Below, piece after piece: positions 17,406 to 25,043 of a stretch of DNA of 64,000 nucleotides (position 1 is the stretch's first letter; every line of letters starts with the position of its first letter). Where the stretch lies: contig JAFAFL010000133.1 of the NCBI GenBank assembly GCA_023423535.1, forward strand, positions 114,953-178,952. The letters run 5' to 3'. Below the pieces are notes generated by a model that was not told the origin of the DNA, did not search any database, and was given only the letters and a program-made list of their open reading frames with translations. Both the position numbers and the translations under genes were made by a program. The DNA is from Pseudomonadota bacterium. Lineage in GTDB: Bacteria > Myxococcota > Myxococcia > Myxococcales > Myxococcaceae.

Positions 17406-18017
17406 CTATTCGCTCCCCACCCCACTCTTGGACTCGTCCAACTCCAGATATTCACTGAGGATTTTCTGGGCCTTGGCGCGCGCGTGGAAGAGCCGCGACA
17501 TCACCGTGCCCTTGGGAATCTTGAGGGTCTCGGCGATCTGTTCGTAGGAGAGCCCGTCGATCTCGCGGAGGAGGAGGATGGCGCGGTGCTTCTCGGGAAG
17601 CTCCTGCAGCGCGTCCTGGATCTTGTCCGCCAGCTCGCGCCGGAGCGCCGCCTTCTGCGGGTTGGTGCCGAGCTGCGTGCCGAGCGCGCCGATCTTCGCC
17701 TCGGCGAAGTCGTGGGCCACGCCCTCGTCGAACTCCACGTCGTCGCGCTGGGTGCCGCCACGCTTGCGGATCTGGTCGATGCAGATGTTGACCGTGATCC
17801 GGTAGAGCCACGTGTAGAACGACGAGTCGCCCTTGAAGTGGTCGAGGTACTTGTAGACCTTGACGAACGCCTCCTGCGAGACGTCCATCGCCAGCTCCTT
17901 GTCCTTCAGCATGCCGAGCGCGACGGCGTACACCTTGCGCTGGTAGCGCTCGACGAGGGTCCGGAACGCGCGCTGGTCGCCGGTGCGGACGCGTTTGACG
18001 AGCAGGAGGTCGTCCAA
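17406..18017 (-). CDS. ECF-type RNA polymerase sigma factor (RpoE-like)
   Basis: A 203-residue sigma factor. Region 2 (ELAMDVSQEAFVKVYKYL, SSFYTWLYRITVNICIDQIRKR) and region 4 (LPEKHRAILLLREIDGLSYEQIAETLKIPKGTVMSRLFHARAK) are textbook RpoE/ECF. The only sensible start is a TTG at 18017, giving MDDLLLVKRV; no strong ribosome site precedes it. The two regions are joined by a longer acidic linker (about 105-135) than in minimal ECFs. It leads a three-gene operon with an anti-sigma and a secreted protein. It is close in type to the myxobacterial RpoE1 group, but I would not assign the symbol. Confidence 0.9.
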   Translation of the reverse strand: MDDLLLVKRVRTGDQRAFRTLVERYQRKVYAVALGMLKDKELAMDVSQEAFVKVYKYLDHFKGDSSFYTWLYRITVNICIDQIRKRGGTQRDDVEFDEGVAHDFAEAKIGALGTQLGTNPQKAALRRELADKIQDALQELPEKHRAILLLREIDGLSYEQIAETLKIPKGTVMSRLFHARAKAQKILSEYLELDESKSGVGSE

Positions 18018-18060
18018 GGTCGGAAGACGTTATCCGACACGCGCCGATGTTCAAGGAACT

Positions 18061-18078
18061 GCGCTGTGGGTTCAGCGC
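18061..18078 (-). terminator. Possible hairpin at the end of the 18.1 kb small gene
   Basis: GCGCTG and CAGCGC pair across a 6-base loop, overlapping the stop codon at 18072; read on the minus strand it is followed by TTCCTT rather than a T-run. It may be a weak terminator or chance in GC-rich DNA. Confidence 0.25.
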
Positions 18079-18284
18079 GAGAGGCCGCGGCCCAGCTCCA
18101 CCAGCGCCTTGGCCGGGTTCACCGCCAGCTCGAACACGTCCTGGCCGAGCCCCTTCAGCGCTGCCTTCGTGCGGCTGGACTTCCCGCTGCCGTCGAGCGC
18201 CGCGTCCATGAAGCCGCCCACCGTGCGGTCCGGCAGGAGGGCCTTCTTCATCAGGCTGCGCGCGTTGGCGAAGTGGACGTTCAT
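18072..18284 (-). CDS. Small hypothetical protein
   Basis: A 70-residue protein of unknown family with basic and helical character (ANARSLMKKALLPDRTVGGFMDAALDG). The ATG at 18284 was chosen; a GTG at 18338 would add 18 residues, and neither has a clear ribosome site. A direct repeat (CCTGTGAAG) surrounds the longer start. It lies between the RpoE-like factor and the divergent hemolysin III gene and has no overlap with either. Confidence 0.5.
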   Translation of the reverse strand: MNVHFANARSLMKKALLPDRTVGGFMDAALDGSGKSSRTKAALKGLGQDVFELAVNPAKALVELGRGLSR

Positions 18285-18461
18285 GGTGCGCACATTGTCG
18301 GAGGGTGTGGGGAAGAGTTGCTTCGCGCGGTGCTTCACAGGTTCTTCACAGGTGCTTCTGGGTGCGATGAACGGACGCTGCAGATGGGCAGGGGTGGGTC
18401 ATTTCCGAGCTGCGGGCCATGACCTCGGGGTGACACGGCGTCCCTAGCGTTCTCCTTCGCC

Positions 18462-19178
18462 ATGGAGCATTCGATCCCGCTGCGCGTGCCCTCTTCGTCC
18501 TCGTCTCCCCAGTCGTCCGGGTCCTCCGAGCCGCTCGACGCGCCGTCGCGGAAGCCGCGGCTGCGAGGCGTGCTCCACCACTGGGCGGCGATGGCGGCGC
18601 TCGCAGCGGGCGCGGTGCTGACCTTCATGGCGCCGACCGGGCGGGCGATGGTGGGCGCGGCGATCTTCGCCACCTCGCTCTTCACGCTCTACGGCGTGAG
18701 CGCCGCGTACCACCGACCGACCTGGGGACCTCGCGCGAGGGCCTGGATGCGAAGGCTCGACCACGCGTCGATCTTCATCCTCATCGCGGGCACGTACACG
18801 CCGGTGTCGCTGCTCGCGCTGCCCGCGGAGACCGGCCCGAAGGTGCTCGCGCTCGCGTGGGGCGGCGCCGCGGTGGGCGTGCTGCAGTCCCTCTTCTGGA
18901 TCCGCGCGCCGAAGTTCGTCGTCGCGGTGGCCGCGGTCGCCGTCGGCTGGAGCGTCGTCCCCCACTTCGGCGCGCTCCGTGCCGGGCTCTCCCTGGGCGC
19001 GTTCTCGCTGCTGCTCGCGGGGGGAATCCTCTACACGCTCGGCGCGCTCGCCTACGCCACGAAGCGCCCCAATCCCCGGCCCGGCGTGTTCGGCTACCAC
19101 GAGGTCTTTCATGCCCTCACCATCGTGGCCGGCGCGCTCCACTTCGCCTGCGTGTTGATGCTGGTGAAGGGGGCGTAG
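18462..19178 (+). CDS. Hemolysin III / PAQR family membrane protein
   Basis: A 238-residue protein with seven predicted transmembrane helices after a Ser-rich, Pro-rich N-terminus. Family hallmarks are visible: SAAYHRPTWGPRARAWMRRLDHASIFILIAGTYTP split across helices 2-3, then FGYHEVFHALTIVAGALHF near the end. The conserved Asp and the His residues form the zinc-binding site of the PAQR fold. Despite the name, bacterial members are not proven toxins; a hydrolase or lipid-sensing role is suggested by eukaryotic relatives. It is followed by a lower-GC stretch with a hairpin. Confidence 0.88.
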   Translation: MEHSIPLRVPSSSSSPQSSGSSEPLDAPSRKPRLRGVLHHWAAMAALAAGAVLTFMAPTGRAMVGAAIFATSLFTLYGVSAAYHRPTWGPRARAWMRRLDHASIFILIAGTYTPVSLLALPAETGPKVLALAWGGAAVGVLQSLFWIRAPKFVVAVAAVAVGWSVVPHFGALRAGLSLGAFSLLLAGGILYTLGALAYATKRPNPRPGVFGYHEVFHALTIVAGALHFACVLMLVKGA

Positions 19179-19193
19179 TGAGCGCGCGAGCTT

Positions 19194-19230
19194 CCTTGCA
19201 AATTGAAAGCGTCACTTTCAAAATACAAGG
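19194..19230. promoter_or_regulatory. AT-rich inverted repeat upstream of the low-GC gene
   Basis: TTGAAAG (19203-19209) and CTTTCAA (19215-19221) form a perfect 7-bp stem with loop CGTCA. Outside an internal loop, CCTTG (19194-19198) pairs with CAAGG (19226-19230). It could end transcription of hemolysin III or act as an operator for the gene at 19266. No T-run follows on the plus strand, so I favour a regulatory or structural role. Confidence 0.4.
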
Positions 19231-19265
19231 ATGTTTCGCCGTGTTTGCGAGATCAGGACTGCTGA

Positions 19266-20105
19266 ATGCCACTCTACCTCGTTCGTTGGCCTGACCTGAC
19301 CGCGTCACTCATTTCAGCGAAGTCCGAGGACGATCTGCTCTCCCAGATCGATGAGGTCGAAAGCCCTCGAGGATGCACCTGGAGTCGGTACTCGGGACCA
19401 CTTTGGGTCGACTTCCAATTCCCAGCGGACGTCAGGGCCACGCCCCCTGCGCACGGCGAACTCGAGCGAGAGCACGTGCGAGTCAGGCTCAAGGGTAAGG
19501 CTCCCTTCGAGCTTGATGCACTTCTCGCGTTCGGAAGCGAAGCACAGGCAGACATGCTTGACGCGATACTCTCTAAAGCGCTTCCCTCGGTAGCTGCGCT
19601 CAAGGCAAATCTCGAAGGCGAGCCCAAGTCTGCGGAATTGAAGGCTGCCATCGCGGACGACGTCGTGATGCACGACCGGAAGGTGCGCTATCAAGGGATT
19701 GCACTTGAGAAGAATTTGGACGGCGCACTCGTCATGCGGCGGTCCGAAACCTGGTGCTTCCTGCGGAAAGAGCCGGGGAAGTTCATCCCCTATCGCGACC
19801 AGGATGTCGCTTCATTCGCGGTCGGGAAGCGCAAAATCAAGCCTGACGCCTCCGGCAAAGTTCGCGTTGCTTACGCGACGGTTGTTTTCGAATCGAGACG
19901 AGCGCATGCCATCGAGTCGATCAGTGGCCTCGCGTTGTCGACGAGGCCCGACGGCCTGATCGCGGACGCCCATAGAGCGGATGCCTTCGATCGTGAAGAA
20001 GTGAACCCGCTCAAGAAGCGACGAGATTCACTTGTCCAATGGGAGCTCGACGAGAACGACCAGGTCGCACTTCGCGCTGCCGTCCGGAAGAAGGCCGGAA
20101 CCTGA
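19266..20105 (+). CDS. Hypothetical protein in lower-GC segment, probably acquired
   Basis: A 279-residue soluble protein of unknown family. The N-terminus (MPLYLVRWPDLTASLISAKSEDDLLSQIDE) has a short alpha/beta look. The C-terminal third is rich in charged residues (HRADAFDREEV, KKRRDSLVQWELDENDQVALRAA). No catalytic motif stands out. AGGA sits 7 nt before the ATG. Codon third positions are visibly less GC-biased than in neighbours, and the upstream 80 bases are AT-rich, both suggesting horizontal transfer. Neighbouring genes (an orphan 61-residue ORF, hemF, then the ATPase/TOPRIM pair) give no function. Confidence 0.75.
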   Translation: MPLYLVRWPDLTASLISAKSEDDLLSQIDEVESPRGCTWSRYSGPLWVDFQFPADVRATPPAHGELEREHVRVRLKGKAPFELDALLAFGSEAQADMLDAILSKALPSVAALKANLEGEPKSAELKAAIADDVVMHDRKVRYQGIALEKNLDGALVMRRSETWCFLRKEPGKFIPYRDQDVASFAVGKRKIKPDASGKVRVAYATVVFESRRAHAIESISGLALSTRPDGLIADAHRADAFDREEVNPLKKRRDSLVQWELDENDQVALRAAVRKKAGT

Positions 20106-20115
20106 CGCAGCCGGT

Positions 20116-20138
20116 CTCGCTTAGTGCGAGCTGATTTT
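20116..20138 (+). terminator. Possible weak terminator after the low-GC gene
   Basis: CTCGC and GCGAG pair across a TTAGT loop, followed by CTGATTTT. The stem has only 5 bp, so it is a weak candidate, but it sits 11 bases after the stop. Confidence 0.35.
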
Positions 20139-20161
20139 CCTCTTCGCGAGCCAGGGGTGAG

Positions 20162-20347
20162 TCAGAGCGCTGGCGGCTTCGCCTCCGGCCACGCGGCCAG
20201 CGCCTCGTCGACGCTGCGGTAGCCGTGGTCGATGACCGACGCGGCGCCTTCCTTCACCTCGACGACGCAGAAGAGCGTGCTGCCGCCGCTCACGCGTAGC
20301 GACGTGTCCTGTCCTTCGTACGGGACCAACTGGACGACGTAGAGCAT
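20162..20347 (-). CDS. Small hypothetical protein
   Basis: A 61-residue protein (MLYVVQLVPYEGQDTSLRVSGG... ending PEAKPPAL). The sequence suggests a small beta sheet plus a helix (RSVDEALAAW), with no recognised domain. The ATG lies 9 bases after the hemF stop on the same strand, so it may be cotranscribed with hemF. No ribosome site is obvious. Length and codon use are compatible with a real gene, but support is modest. Confidence 0.5.
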   Translation of the reverse strand: MLYVVQLVPYEGQDTSLRVSGGSTLFCVVEVKEGAASVIDHGYRSVDEALAAWPEAKPPAL

Positions 20348-20356
20348 GCGCGGAAC

Positions 20357-21262
20357 CTACGCCCACTCCCGCGGGCTCTTGAGGCACTCCACGAGGCGGG
20401 CCTCTTCGGTGCCGGGCAGCGGGTGCTGGTCGTACACCCAGCGCACCTGCGGCGGGAGGGACATGAGGATGGACTCGACACGGCCCTTCGTCTCGAGGCC
20501 GAAGGTGGTGCCGCGGTCGTACACGAGGTTGAACTCCACGTAGCGGCCTCGGCGGATCTCCTGCCAGGCGCGCTCCTCGGCGGTCCACTCGCGACCCTTC
20601 CGGCGCTCGGCGATGGGCAGGTACGCGGGGAGGAAGGCGCGGCCCACGCTCTCCACGAAGTCGAGCTCCCGCTCCAGCTCCTCGTCGCTGCTCCCGCCGA
20701 GGTTGTCGAAGAAGAGCCCGCCCACCCCGCGCGTCTCCTCGCGGTGGCGCAGGTAGAAGTACTCGTCGCACCACTTCTTGAACCGCGGGTAGCGATCGGC
20801 GCCGTGCGGATCGCAGGCGGCCTTCAGCGTGCGGTGGAAGTGCTGCGCGTCCTCGTCGAAGAGGTAGTACGGCGTGAGGTCCGCGCCGCCGCCGAACCAG
20901 CGCTTCGCGTTCGCACCTTCGCCTCGCTGCAGGTGCCGGAAGTTCGCGTGCACCGTGGGCACCAGCGGGCTGCGCGGATGCAGCACGAGGGAGATGCCCG
21001 CCGCGTAGAACTGACGGCCCTCGCCGGGGAGCCGCTTCGCCGCGGCCTCCTCGAGCTCGCCCCACACCACCGAGGTGTTCACCCCCGCCTTCTCGAAGAC
21101 GAGACCCTCCTCCATCACCCGCGTGCGCCCGCCGCCCCCGCCCTCGCGCTCCCACGCGTCCTCACGGAAGCGCGCGCTGCCGTCGAGCTGCTCGAGCGCG
21201 GTGCAGATCTCGTCCTGGAGCCCGTGGATGAACTTCTCGAAGCGCTGCTTGAGGGGCGTCAT
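20357..21262 (-). CDS. hemF: Oxygen-dependent coproporphyrinogen III oxidase
   Basis: A 301-residue cytosolic enzyme that oxidatively decarboxylates coproporphyrinogen III to protoporphyrinogen IX in haem synthesis. The family blocks are easy to see: the Gly-rich ...GREGGGG-like loop (REGGGGGRTRV), FYAAGISLVLHPRSPLVPTVHANFR, WFGGGADLTPYYLFDEDAQHFH, CDEYFYLRHREETRGVGGLFFDN and LVYDRGTTFGLETKGRVESILMSLPPQV, each in the right order. Length is normal. ATG 21262 begins 15 bases after the TOPRIM-like gene's stop (21278), so it may be read through from that pair, although the functions look unrelated. Confidence 0.95.
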   Translation of the reverse strand: MTPLKQRFEKFIHGLQDEICTALEQLDGSARFREDAWEREGGGGGRTRVMEEGLVFEKAGVNTSVVWGELEEAAAKRLPGEGRQFYAAGISLVLHPRSPLVPTVHANFRHLQRGEGANAKRWFGGGADLTPYYLFDEDAQHFHRTLKAACDPHGADRYPRFKKWCDEYFYLRHREETRGVGGLFFDNLGGSSDEELERELDFVESVGRAFLPAYLPIAERRKGREWTAEERAWQEIRRGRYVEFNLVYDRGTTFGLETKGRVESILMSLPPQVRWVYDQHPLPGTEEARLVECLKSPREWA

Positions 21263-21277
21263 GCGCGCAGTTGTAGG

Positions 21278-21907
21278 TCAGCGCGCGGCGGGGGGCGAAG
21301 AGAACTCGGCCCGGACCTGTGCGGCGAAGTGCCGGAAGCTCGGGCTGCGGTGCTCGAGCACCGCGAGATCCAGCTCCTCCGCGAGCGGGAGAGACACTTC
21401 GCGCATCAGCAGTTGATCCGGAGCCGCCGTGCCGTACAGGCGGTGCTTCAGCTCCCGGCGCTGCGACGGGGTGCCGCCGAGCCGGCTCAGCTCGTCGACG
21501 CGGGCGTCGGGCTTCGCCAGGAGGAGCCACGACTCGATCGCCTCGACCGGAACTGCGTAGAGGAACCGCAGGGGCCCAAGCCCGTGGCGCGGCAGCCCCA
21601 GCACCTCGTTCGTGCGCGCCGCCTGCTGCAGTGCGCAGACGCGGCAGCGCTTCTCCATCATGTGGAGATGTGAGGGCTCGTGATGCGGCGCTCCGTCGTT
21701 GTCGATCGCGAAGAGGGCGCCATCCATGCCCGAGTGGTAGGCGTGCCACGCGAACGTCGGCGCGAGCTTCAGCGCCATGTCGTAGCCACGGAGGCGGAGG
21801 CGGAAGTCCTGCGGGTCCACCACCGGCCGCCCGGCGATCCGCTGCACGAGGACACGCATCACGTCCGCGTCGGTGGGTGCCTCGGTGCAGAACAGGAGGC
21901 GGATCAC
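21278..21907 (-). CDS. DUF4276/TOPRIM-like putative nuclease paired with an ATPase
   Basis: A 209-residue protein starting at a GTG that shares bases with the ATPase stop (GTGA). The first strand and loop LLFCTEAPTDADV places Glu9 and a following T-D as in the TOPRIM E-G-x-S/T-D motif, and AIDNDG (69-71) gives the DxD metal site. A later VEAIESWLLL segment matches the E-x-W block typical of DUF4276. A Cys pair (CRVC, 88-91) is extra. TOPRIM domains of OLD-family and related defence proteins cut nucleic acids with two metals. Its overlap with the ATPase gene implies a complex. Assignment rests on motifs; activity is not shown. Confidence 0.72.
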   Translation of the reverse strand: MIRLLFCTEAPTDADVMRVLVQRIAGRPVVDPQDFRLRLRGYDMALKLAPTFAWHAYHSGMDGALFAIDNDGAPHHEPSHLHMMEKRCRVCALQQAARTNEVLGLPRHGLGPLRFLYAVPVEAIESWLLLAKPDARVDELSRLGGTPSQRRELKHRLYGTAAPDQLLMREVSLPLAEELDLAVLEHRSPSFRHFAAQVRAEFSSPPAAR

Positions 21908-23028
21908 GCCGGAACGCCACCCAGCACGCCGGAGAACCACAGGTCGCCGAGTGAGACGTCACGCACGCGCTCCAGCACGTCGGTTCGATCACTCAGCGGC
22001 GTCACGTGCGTTCCCTTCTCGTCGCGCTCGACGATGAGGACCGATTCCGGCTCGTCGCGGAACTCATCGAGCAACACGGGCGAGTGCGTGGTGATGAGGA
22101 ACTGCGTCCCGGTCCGCGCCACCCGACGAACCTGATCGATGAGCTCGCGGATCCGGCGCGGGTGGATGCCCTTCTCCGGTTCTTCGAGGCAGACCAGCGT
22201 GGGTCCGCTCATCTGCGAGATCGTCGAGAGGGCGATGAAGTAGAGCACGCCTTCGGAGATGTGCTCGGCGCGGTAGACGGTCTTGCCTTCGGCGACACCG
22301 ACGACCTTGGTGCCGGGCTCCGCGGCCGGCGGAAGCACGACCTTGTCGATGCCTGGCACCGCGCGACGCACTTCCTCGTTGATGCGATCCCAGATGTCCG
22401 GGCGTTCGCCCGCGAGGCGGTCGAGCACGGCAGCGAGGTTCTCGCCCGATTCGGTGAGCTCTGCCGTGCCGCTGATCTGGGACGCAGCGCGGAGATTGAC
22501 CGCAGAGAAGTCCGCGACGCGGACGGTGCGAAGGGCGTCGTAGAAGCTGCGCCACGAGCCGGAACCCTTCTCCGCCTTGGCGACCGCGCGCAAACCCTGA
22601 CCGGCGAGCAGGCCTTCCCACGACACGGCCAGCCCGGGCATGTGGAACTCTCGACCCTCGATCAGCGTCGCCTCAGTCCGTGTCCCGCCGGAGTCCGTGC
22701 GGGCGAACGTCTCCGCAGGGTGGTCGAGCGAGACGCGGGTGGCGGACGTCTTCAACCCATACTGGAGGCGATCTCCGCCGATGTCCGCTGACACCTCGAG
22801 CTCCAGAGGAATCGAGAGGTCGCGGGACCCGATTTGCGACCGGTCGCCGTGCTGCCGAACCGCGTCCATGAAACCCGCAGGTCCGACAGATTCCGCGAGC
22901 AACGACAGCGCTCTCACGATGTTGCTCTTGCCGGAGTTGTTCGCCCCGACGAGGACAGTGATCTGTCCCAGAGGAACGCTCACGTCATGGAGCGTCTTGA
23001 AACCGCGGGCAGCGAATCGCGTGAACAC
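21904..23028 (-). CDS. AAA/ABC-type ATPase of an ATPase-TOPRIM pair
   Basis: A 374-residue SMC-like ATPase of the AAA_15/AAA_21 group. Walker A is GANNSGKSN (28-36), the signature is ISEGVL (257-262), Walker B is TLVCLEEPEKGIHP (277-290) and the H-switch is LITTHSP (311-317). The middle 200 residues are the variable arm. Such ATPases act with or are fused to TOPRIM nucleases in OLD, Gabija (GajA) and PARIS (AriA/AriB). The start is a GTG without a good ribosome site. It lies 46 bases before the GH31 gene's end on the same strand and its stop overlaps the TOPRIM-like partner. Confidence 0.88.
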   Translation of the reverse strand: MFTRFAARGFKTLHDVSVPLGQITVLVGANNSGKSNIVRALSLLAESVGPAGFMDAVRQHGDRSQIGSRDLSIPLELEVSADIGGDRLQYGLKTSATRVSLDHPAETFARTDSGGTRTEATLIEGREFHMPGLAVSWEGLLAGQGLRAVAKAEKGSGSWRSFYDALRTVRVADFSAVNLRAASQISGTAELTESGENLAAVLDRLAGERPDIWDRINEEVRRAVPGIDKVVLPPAAEPGTKVVGVAEGKTVYRAEHISEGVLYFIALSTISQMSGPTLVCLEEPEKGIHPRRIRELIDQVRRVARTGTQFLITTHSPVLLDEFRDEPESVLIVERDEKGTHVTPLSDRTDVLERVRDVSLGDLWFSGVLGGVPA

Positions 23029-23074
23029 GCTGCCGAGTGTGTGCGGGGAAGGGTGATGTGTCCAGCAGAGGGTC

Positions 23075-24907
23075 CTACGGCACCCGCACGTTCACGCTGA
23101 CCTCTCCAGCGTTGGCGGGCACGCGCACCCAGACCGAACGCGTCGAGGCCTCGTAGAAGGAGGCAGCGCCTGTGTGCGCGGTCAGCGCCTCCAGCGAGCC
23201 CACGGATGCAGCGGTCGTTGAATGAACCGTCACCTCCGTCGGCGCGGCGCCGGTCCAGAGCCGGAAGAGCAGCGGCTTCGTGGCCCGCGAAGCGGTCGCG
23301 CGTGCCTCGGTGGCGCTGACGCGCTGGACCCGGAGCTGCGTCGTCGTCTCATCCTCTTCGTAGAGGTCGAACTTCGTCTCCTGCAGGCCCGGCCACGCGA
23401 GCACGGTGAGGTGCTGCGCGGAGCCTTCGTTGCCGAGCCCGGTCACGCTCCCGCGCACCTGCATGGGAACGATCGCGCCCTCCACGACGAAGAGCGGGAT
23501 GCGGGGCAAGGGCACAGCGCCGGCGTAGGCCTGCAGGGTCTGACCGCCCTCGAGCGGCTCGGCCGCGCCGTCCCACCAGTCGAAGTAGCGACGGCCCGCG
23601 GGGAGTGTGACGTCACGCGTGCCACCGGCCTCGAACTGGGGCGCCACGAGGAACGCGTCGCCGACGAAGTAGCGCCAGTCTCCCGCCCACGTTGCGAGCT
23701 CGCCCACCGGCCGCATGACGTTGCCGCCACCGGCGTACGCGGTGCGCGCGAGCGAGTACCAGAAGGGCACCATGTCGTCGTGCAGGTTCCCCCAGTAACG
23801 CCACGCGTCCACCGACTCCTCGACGCGGTCCGGCACCGTCCACGGCGTCGCGTTGGCGCGGCCGTGCAGCTGCATGAACGGCGTCATCGCGCCGAGCGCG
23901 GTCCAGCGGATGAAGACCTCGGTGTCCGCGGGCACCAGCTCCAGCAGATCCTTGTCGTCGCGATCGAGATACCCGCCGATGTCCGAGCCCACCGCCACGT
24001 AGCCCGCCGCCGCGCTGCGGAACATGTGATCGAGCGCGTCGTTGAAGCCCTTCCAGTCGCGCCGGTTGTCGCCCACCCAGTACACCGAGGCCTCGCCGGC
24101 GCGCGCGTAGAAGCGGCCGGGGAAGAAGTAGGACTCGTCCCACGGGCGCACCATGGTGACGAACTCCTTGCCTCGCGTCAGACGGCCGTGGCGCCAGAAC
24201 TCGCGGTAGTAGGCCTCGCTGTACTCCTTCAGCGTGACCTCGCCCTTCGCGGTGCGGATGGGGCGCTGCTCGATGTAGTCCTCGCCGAAGTCGAGCTTCC
24301 ACCCGTCGATGCGCGCCTCCTCGAGGAGGTACTGCTGCTGCCTCCGCCAGAACGCCATCGCCTCTTCGTTGAAGAAGTCGATCGCCCCGCCCTGGCCCTT
24401 CCACCAGAAGGAGAGCGCGCCGTCGTTGACGAAGAAGCCGTTGCGACGCGCCTCGTGGAAGTTCGGTGACGCGCCGTCGTACGCATCGCCGCCCTGCTCC
24501 ACGTCGTAGGAGGTGAGGTTCAACATCTGCGTCGTCCACAGCACCACCTTCACGTCCTGCGCGTGCAGCTGCGCCACGAAGTCGGTGAAGTCGCCGTAGC
24601 GGGAAGGGTTGGGGACGAACGAGTTGTAGTTCGTCGCCCACGGGCTATCGAGCACCACCGCGCCCACCGGGATGCCGCGCTCCTTGAACCCATTCACGAA
24701 CGCAAAGGTGTCGTCGCGATCGCTGATGTCCTTGCTGATCCAGGGACGGAAGGCCCAGCGCGGCGTGTAGGGCCCGGGCTCCTCGATCTTCGGCGGCTCG
24801 GGGGTCGGCTCGGGCTCGGGCTTCTGCGGACAGGCGGTGAGCGTGAGGGCCGTGAGCGCGACGAGGCCGGCAAACGCGGCGCGGGTGACGAGCGGGCTGG
24901 AGCGCAT
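23075..24907 (-). CDS. Glycoside hydrolase family 31 lipoprotein
   Basis: A 610-residue exported enzyme. The N-terminus has a lipobox (LTLTAC, Cys26) and a Pro/Glu linker. The catalytic barrel shows the GH31 nucleophile region WKLDFGEDY and the later acid/base region VGSDIGGYLDRDDKDLLEL, followed by RWTALGAMTPFMQLHGR. A C-terminal beta domain (VEGAIVPMQVRGSVTG) is present. GH31 includes alpha-glucosidases, alpha-xylosidases and others; the lipid anchor suggests digestion of external polysaccharide. The ATG at 24907 fits the signal peptide; the longer open frame to 25171 has no support. It is divergent from the UvrA-family gene. Confidence 0.88.
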   Translation of the reverse strand: MRSSPLVTRAAFAGLVALTALTLTACPQKPEPEPTPEPPKIEEPGPYTPRWAFRPWISKDISDRDDTFAFVNGFKERGIPVGAVVLDSPWATNYNSFVPNPSRYGDFTDFVAQLHAQDVKVVLWTTQMLNLTSYDVEQGGDAYDGASPNFHEARRNGFFVNDGALSFWWKGQGGAIDFFNEEAMAFWRRQQQYLLEEARIDGWKLDFGEDYIEQRPIRTAKGEVTLKEYSEAYYREFWRHGRLTRGKEFVTMVRPWDESYFFPGRFYARAGEASVYWVGDNRRDWKGFNDALDHMFRSAAAGYVAVGSDIGGYLDRDDKDLLELVPADTEVFIRWTALGAMTPFMQLHGRANATPWTVPDRVEESVDAWRYWGNLHDDMVPFWYSLARTAYAGGGNVMRPVGELATWAGDWRYFVGDAFLVAPQFEAGGTRDVTLPAGRRYFDWWDGAAEPLEGGQTLQAYAGAVPLPRIPLFVVEGAIVPMQVRGSVTGLGNEGSAQHLTVLAWPGLQETKFDLYEEDETTTQLRVQRVSATEARATASRATKPLLFRLWTGAAPTEVTVHSTTAASVGSLEALTAHTGAASFYEASTRSVWVRVPANAGEVSVNVRVP

Positions 24908-25043
24908 GTGGCGGGTTCTACCACCGCGAGGGTCCCCGCCGGCCGGGCCGAGGGTCGTCAGACGAACACCCACGCGGTCAGCTTCGTGGCGTGCGCGCCG
25001 TCTGGTGGCCACCCTCGGGCTGCCGCGAGCGGCAACACCCGGT
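24908..25043. promoter_or_regulatory. Divergent intergenic region between GH31 and UvrA-family genes
   Basis: These 136 bases must carry two promoters. A 10-bp palindrome GGTGGCCACC lies at 25004-25013, but in DNA this GC-rich that may be chance; no SOS box was recognised. Confidence 0.3.

Noticed and set aside
19231..19299. 22-codon reading frame between the hairpin and the low-GC gene as a leader peptide
   Set aside because: It overlaps the start of the gene at 19266, has no run of regulatory codons, and no attenuator-like second hairpin is visible.
25004..25013. Palindrome GGTGGCCACC as an operator for the UvrA-family gene
   Set aside because: Short, GC-rich, not like a LexA box, and expected by chance at this base composition.
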